Assembly (NCBI GenBank): GCA_000827495.1
Contig: KN817552.1
Span: forward strand, 186,001-250,000
Source: Hypholoma sublateritium FD-334 SS-4
Lineage: Eukaryota; Basidiomycota; Agaricomycetes; Agaricales; Strophariaceae
Reading direction: 5' to 3'
Length of the DNA: 64,000 bases
Shown here one piece after another: positions 60,259 to 64,000 of this stretch. Under the pieces are notes generated by a model. It saw only the letters and a program-made list of their open reading frames with translations, did no database searches and was not told the origin of the DNA. The translations under genes were made by a program, and so were the position numbers. Numbering within the stretch: the stretch's first letter is position 1; every line of letters begins with the position of its first letter.

Positions 60259-61544
60259 ATGTCAAACTCTGTCGAACTTGAGCAGGACAGACTTTCATTT
60301 TTCGACAAACTTGGAGTCAATCTGATTCTCATCTATCTGCGTGGGCCTCAATAATTATCATCTTGCACAGGTTTAATAGAACTGATTGTCAAAAAATGTG
60401 TTGAAACAGCGCTCAAAATCCTGTGGTCGTTGCTAGCGAAACCCTTTAGCGCCCATGGACGAGCGAAAACTTGGAAGCGAATAGTGGCTGTTACATTCCT
60501 GTATCATACTCTCACTAAAATGAGCCGAAGACAGGCACGGCATTTCTTCAAGCCCACACGCACTGTTTACAATGAGCTCGTCAGAAAGTTAGGCTGTCCT
60601 CAGGCTGTGGACGAGCTTGGCGATGACGCGAGGCTGCTCTGGGTTGGACCCAAACGCACAGATAGAGTACTTCTATATCTTCACGGTGAGTTGAGGATCT
60701 ACTCGCTGATGGAAGCTGCTATCTCATTTTATTAGGCGGCGGTTTTGTTTTAGGATTGCCCGAGCCAGCAGCGTGGTTCTGGAGCACAGTCCAAATTAAT
60801 CTGGAAAAGAGAGGAAAGCCTACCGGCTGTGCAATCCTGAATTACAGTGCGTGTAAAACACGAGCCTGGAGTCTACCCGAGCGTAGAAATAAATTATTTC
60901 TAGGCCTAATTCCTGACCGACCTTTCCCTACCCAGCTCAACCAGGTAATATTGGCAATACATTACTTGATCGGAATGGGAGTTGAGCCGGGCAACATTCA
61001 GCTTGTCGGCGACTCTGCGGGGGGTGCATTGATACATGGCGTTTTCTCCCACATGTTGCATCCTCTCGCAGGTATTCCCGAGCTTAAGCTGTCTGGCCCT
61101 TTTGCCGGTGCATATTTCATGTCGACGTGGTCCAAGTTGGTCAACAACGAAGAAAATTGCCTGTACAATAACGACGGACGCGGCGATTGGTTGAGGGGAA
61201 AGACCTGCGGGTATTGGGGGAACATCTGTATGAAGGACATTCCCGGTCACGTCGTTCCATATCTAGAGGGAAATAGTGCGCCAGATACTTGGTTCCACGG
61301 CGTTGATCAGTGCGTAAAGCGAGTCCTCTTCAGCATCGGTGAAATCGAAGCACTCCGGGATACAATTCTGGAATATGCCGAATGTGTCAAGAAATACCAT
61401 CCCAACACGACGGTCATAGTACAAGATCTCGGGACTCACAACGACCCGTACATCGACTGCATTACCGGTGCACACGACGCCGACAACTTGACGGCGATGA
61501 TTTTAGATTGGGTTGACGAAGGATTCACGACTGCGGAGGGATAG
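60259..61544 (+). CDS. Alpha/beta hydrolase (HSL/GDXG-type esterase)
   Basis: Esterase of the hormone-sensitive-lipase-like group, widespread in Agaricomycetes; substrate unknown, possibly steryl or other lipophilic acetate esters. ATG 60259 begins MSNSVELEQDRLSFFDKLG. A small unresolved junction near 60340-60370 leads into LIELIVKKCVETALKILW, then the continuous AKPFSAHGRAKTWKRIVAVT, FFKPTRTVYNELVRK and ARLLWVGPKRTDRVLLYLHG. An intron joins to GGFVLGLPEPAAWFWSTV, giving the HGGG oxyanion motif. The nucleophile elbow is QLVGDSAGGALIHGVF (Ser), the acid lies in SIGEIEALRDTILEYAE, and the His is in VQDLGTHNDPYID. The stop is 61542-61544. Three or four introns. The triad is complete, so it is probably active; the N-terminal hydrophobic stretch suggests membrane association. 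Confidence 0.82.
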
Positions 61545-62401
61545 GTTGAACGTAATTCCGAAGAGATAGGATTGAGGTGTTCGGCAGTGGATATAATATC
61601 TGTAATATTTATCAAAAATATACAAGATCGGCCTCGCTTCGCTACAGCAAAGACGGGGTAATCCAAGCAAAATAGACAGCGGGGGCGCGGGAGGGCGAGC
61701 GGGGCGAGCGGGCTGCGCTCCGGCAGGGAGCACAGCGACAGCTCCAGGTGCGACATGGACGGGACCGGCTGAAGTAGCAGCGGGGCTCAGCGGGCGTGAC
61801 GCTTTCGCAGCGGTTCTTGGATCCGGCTAGGTGGTGGTTTGTGTGGATTGGGTGGCCTGGCTGGTAGGGGCATGAGTCACGGTGTGCAGTATCTGGGGTG
61901 GAGTATCTACTTGGGCGGCTGCTCCCCATGGCTGCGTAGCAGCGGAGGAGGTGGGTAAGGCAGACATGTTTGTGTTGCGTTGGGGGCGCCAGCGAGCAGT
62001 TGTGGATGAAGCTTGAAGCTTGAAGCTTGAAGTTCTGGCTTGGTAGGTGCGCTCACCTCTGATTATAGCCTCTGGGTTTCTTTCATCTTCGTCCTTTCAT
62101 TCCTCCCTTTCGTTTTCTCGTTTGTCTTTCATCTGCGTTGCGTTGGCTCGATGGTAGCTATTGTTCAACGTTCAGGGCTCAAGCGCTCAAGTTCAAGCTC
62201 AAGTGTGTCCGACTCAAGTCCGACTCCGAGTTTTTCCCGCTCGGAGGAATTATTGAGAAGCGACGCGTGGCACGTGACTGCCAGCGGCATCGCGCGACGG
62301 GAATTAAGCCGCGAGCCTCCGAGTCGAAACTTTGCACTTTGCTCGTCTGGAGCAACTATGGTGACCGTCCCCTATCTGCTATTTGAAGAAAAACCTCTCT
62401 A
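61545..62401. other. Intergenic, no supported gene
   Basis: Holds the 3' UTR of the hydrolase and a GC-rich patch at 61680-61790 that opens antisense frames without domain likeness. A 7-bp tandem repeat lies at 62008-62032. A plus-strand frame at 62040-62402 is Ser-rich and begins with TTG; I do not call it. Confidence 0.45.
62008..62032. repeat. Heptamer tandem repeat (GAAGCTT)3.6
   Basis: Three and a half perfect units of GAAGCTT, 25 bp, each containing a HindIII-type palindrome AAGCTT. Probable slippage product. Confidence 0.9.
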
Positions 62402-62776
62402 GCCATACAACCTTCTCGATGTTGGTGTGGCCGGGAATCTGGCAGAAGATAGCCGAGTCGAGAACCTCCTCGACCGAGCCGTATCAAGAATCTCAACATT
62501 GGACGCATCCCAGCAAGTAGCAAAGGTCCCCGTGCCATTGGCCTTTATGGTACGTCAAAGCTTAAAATCTACGTCCTTACAACACGCTCTTATTCCTCAC
62601 AACAGTTACTCAATCCTATTTCCACTTTTGTTAATCGACCCATTGAGACGATTGCCAAGAACTTGGGGTGGTTGACAAGGCGTTTCTTCGTAGGTCGACT
62701 GTGGAGTGGCTTCCAGGGACTCCGTTGTCGAAAACGACCATCACGACGGAAGAAAAGCTTCGATAGCTGCTTGTAA
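62402..62776 (+). pseudogene. Spliced open segment of unknown identity
   Basis: Frame from 62402 (just after TAG) reads VAGNLAEDSRVENLLDRAVS and LDASQQVAKVPVPLAFM. A clean intron 62550-62605 (GTACGT..ACAACAG) joins in phase to LLNPISTFVNRPIETIAKNL and GWLTRRFFVGRLW, to a stop at 62774-62776. No ATG is in frame at the left. It may be the broken N-terminal part of the kinase-like gene downstream, or a separate relic. No family is recognised. Confidence 0.3.
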
Positions 62777-63026
62777 TACTCAGTGTGTCTGCATTTATCT
62801 TTTGCTTGCGTTGGTTCTCACCTTGTATTCCCTCGAAAGCGTTGACCCATCCTCGTTGTTCTCTTGCGTCATACCATGAAGACGAGACACAATATTGTAA
62901 GTCGATCCATGATTAATATGAAAACCCTTCTTTATCATCTAACAGCTTGAGAAGAAATTCCCCATGCCGCTTGCAAGCGTAATTTACCATCAACATGCGC
63001 TCATAATTCAACGCTCCTTTCAGCGC

Positions 63027-64000
63027 AGAAAGAGAACAACCCTGGTGCCATGTACAAGGGACGACCATTAGGGTTGACTGCTCCACCAATTGAGATCTAT
63101 CATCCCGTTTCCGCAACCTTTCGAAAAAAAATGTCGCAAACAACCCAAGATTTCAAGTTAAGCGCCGCAGAGTTGGAGCAGAGTTCATTGCAAAATTTTT
63201 GGCATTCTACGACAATGAAGACGCTTGGCTATGCCAGGTCGATGTTCTTCGCGAGCTTGTTCACGAGAACATTCTTTACTCGCGATGGATTCCAAGCGGC
63301 AGTGGCAAGAAATTCAGCCCCGATGGCGTTGGCATTATCCTCTGCCAAAACTTTTTGCACAAACCCCGCGTTGCCATCTTTTTCACCGAGTTAAACAATG
63401 GAGTTGGGGAGGGGGGCTCTGATCTTATATCTTTCAGGCACAATGTGATTATACTGTATTTTATTCCGCAGATCGAGTTCGTGTCTCCCCCTGCCTACAT
63501 ATTTCAATAACTGACTTTTGCTTAGTTGAAACCATTGCGGGATGTGTGCTGCTGTCCTACATTCCTCATTGGTAGTCTCGGAAATTCAGCCTCTGAGGGT
63601 CCTTTCCCGATTCGGATCCCTTAATCGGGAAGGGACCCTCAGAGGCTGGGTTTCCGAGACTACCTCATTGGCATAGCTGGACCATACCTGATGATCGCAG
63701 GTGCTGTTTTTGCCGACCGCTTTATTTCTCAGAACCTAACCAACTATTTTTATCTTGAATAAAGCCCATTCGTCGGCCCTCGACTCCACGAAATCGCAAA
63801 GGTCTTTAGAGTCCTGAAAGAATGCCTCGCAGACCTCGAAAGGTACTATTCGGAGCTCACTGCTCCCATACCTCCAGCTTCTCGGAATCTATTGCAGCAC
63901 CAACCACTAGGAACAAGCGACACGTCGCCTTCGGCTTTATTCCCCCATTTTCAAAAGTTTACTCATGCTACTACCCGACATTGCGTAGAGCTCGAGTACA
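63027..64000 (+). pseudogene. Decayed member of an Agaricomycete kinase-like family, runs off the window
   Basis: Segments in order: GRPLGLTAPPIEIYHPV, FYDNEDAWLCQVDVLRELV, KPRVAIFFTELNNGVGEGGS, CCPTFL|IGIAGPYLMIAGAV, FADRFISQNLTNYFYLE and LHEIAKVFRVLKECLADLER. From memory this order (E.KNEIG.GG.DP, then CCPSFL.AIAGP...GAVF.D) marks a large mushroom-specific family whose C-terminal half is kinase-like; that half lies beyond the window. Damage seen: a frame change near 63185 between AAELEQ and FIAKFLAFY, a hairpin element inserted at 63572-63663 in the codon run for FLIG, and a TAA at 63760-63762 between YFYLE and SPFVGPRLHE. An intron probably lies at about 63425-63530. I treat it as a pseudogene. 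Confidence 0.65.
63572..63663. mobile_element. 92-bp foldback element with 7-bp target-site duplication
   Basis: The sequence begins GTAGTCTCGGAAATTCAGCC and ends with its near-perfect inverted complement (GGCTGGGTTTCCGAGACTAC). The two arms are about 41 nt with four mismatches, around a loop of roughly 8 nt near 63613-63622. It is bordered on both sides by CTCATTG (63565-63571 and 63664-63670). It lies inside a coding motif; removal of the element plus one CTCATTG (99 bp) restores CCPTFLIGIAGP in one frame. No protein is encoded. It fits a minimal MITE; the superfamily is not determined. Confidence 0.92.

Noticed and set aside
62040..62402. Ser-rich frame possibly encoding a membrane protein.
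   Set aside because: It begins with TTG, not ATG, is driven by a tctc-rich tract, and has no splice continuation.
63565..63670. The hairpin as a newly inserted intron (introner-like element), since it begins with GTAGTC.
   Set aside because: Only removal of exactly 99 bp restores the motif, and none of the eight equivalent 99-bp cuts starts with GT and ends with AG. Using the GT at 63572 with the internal CAG at 63640-63642 leaves 28 nt and breaks the frame.
1..64000. A biosynthetic or defence gene cluster linking the adenylation protein, hydrolase and GMC oxidoreductase.
   Set aside because: They are separated by 7 to 50 kb with universal housekeeping genes between, and share no visible regulation.

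Overview
This is a nuclear window from a mushroom-forming basidiomycete (Agaricomycetes; Polyporales is my guess, not proven). Genes carry many short introns of about 45-70 bp with GT..AG ends and CTAAC-like branch points. Products are typical fungal housekeeping proteins, interspersed with families that are expanded in Agaricomycetes (F-box/LRR proteins, a GMC oxidoreductase, unknown lineage-specific families). I saw no bacterial operon logic, CRISPR array, rRNA or convincing tRNA.

Left part (1-15.1 kb). The window opens inside a GMC oxidoreductase (3' end, +), followed convergently by a complete ankyrin-repeat DHHC palmitoyltransferase (AKR1, -). At 4.8-6.3 kb two pieces of a decayed F-box/LRR paralogue (-) flank a GNAT acetyltransferase gene (+) that has an in-frame stop. 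Then come an Hpc2/ubinuclein-like HIR histone chaperone subunit (-), the intact F-box/LRR protein matching the decayed pieces (+), and a frameshifted copy of an Agaricomycete family of unknown function (+).

Central core (15.5-44.6 kb). This is dense, conserved and probably syntenic: vacuolar alpha-mannosidase AMS1 (+), a GC-rich TPR-DUF4470 protein (-), mitochondrial ribosomal protein bL31m (+), the HMG-box protein NHP6 (-) with a long GC-rich upstream region, an ERCC6L2-type SNF2 ATPase (-), a UBE2G1-type ubiquitin-conjugating enzyme (-), a divergent Hsp70-like ATPase (+), D-arabinono-1,4-lactone oxidase ALO1 (+) and a TPR plus F-box protein (-).

Right, accessory part (44.6-64 kb). It is AT-richer and gene-poor. 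It holds a 697-bp MITE with TA target duplication, another F-box/LRR gene, tyrosyl-DNA phosphodiesterase TDP1, a stand-alone adenylation (AMP-ligase) protein, a ~3 kb nearly empty stretch, a single-pass membrane protein, a possible unrecognised multi-exon gene, an alpha/beta hydrolase, and a decayed kinase-like family gene interrupted by a 92-bp perfect-type hairpin with a 7-bp target-site duplication. That hairpin insertion is, with the split F-box relic and the MITE, the most interesting structure I found.

Several genes bear on genome maintenance and ubiquitin (Hpc2, Nhp6, ERCC6L2-like, Tdp1, UBE2G1, three F-box proteins), but they are separately transcribed and nothing in the sequence shows a cluster working as one pathway. 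All intron boundaries were deduced by eye from frame continuity and family likeness.
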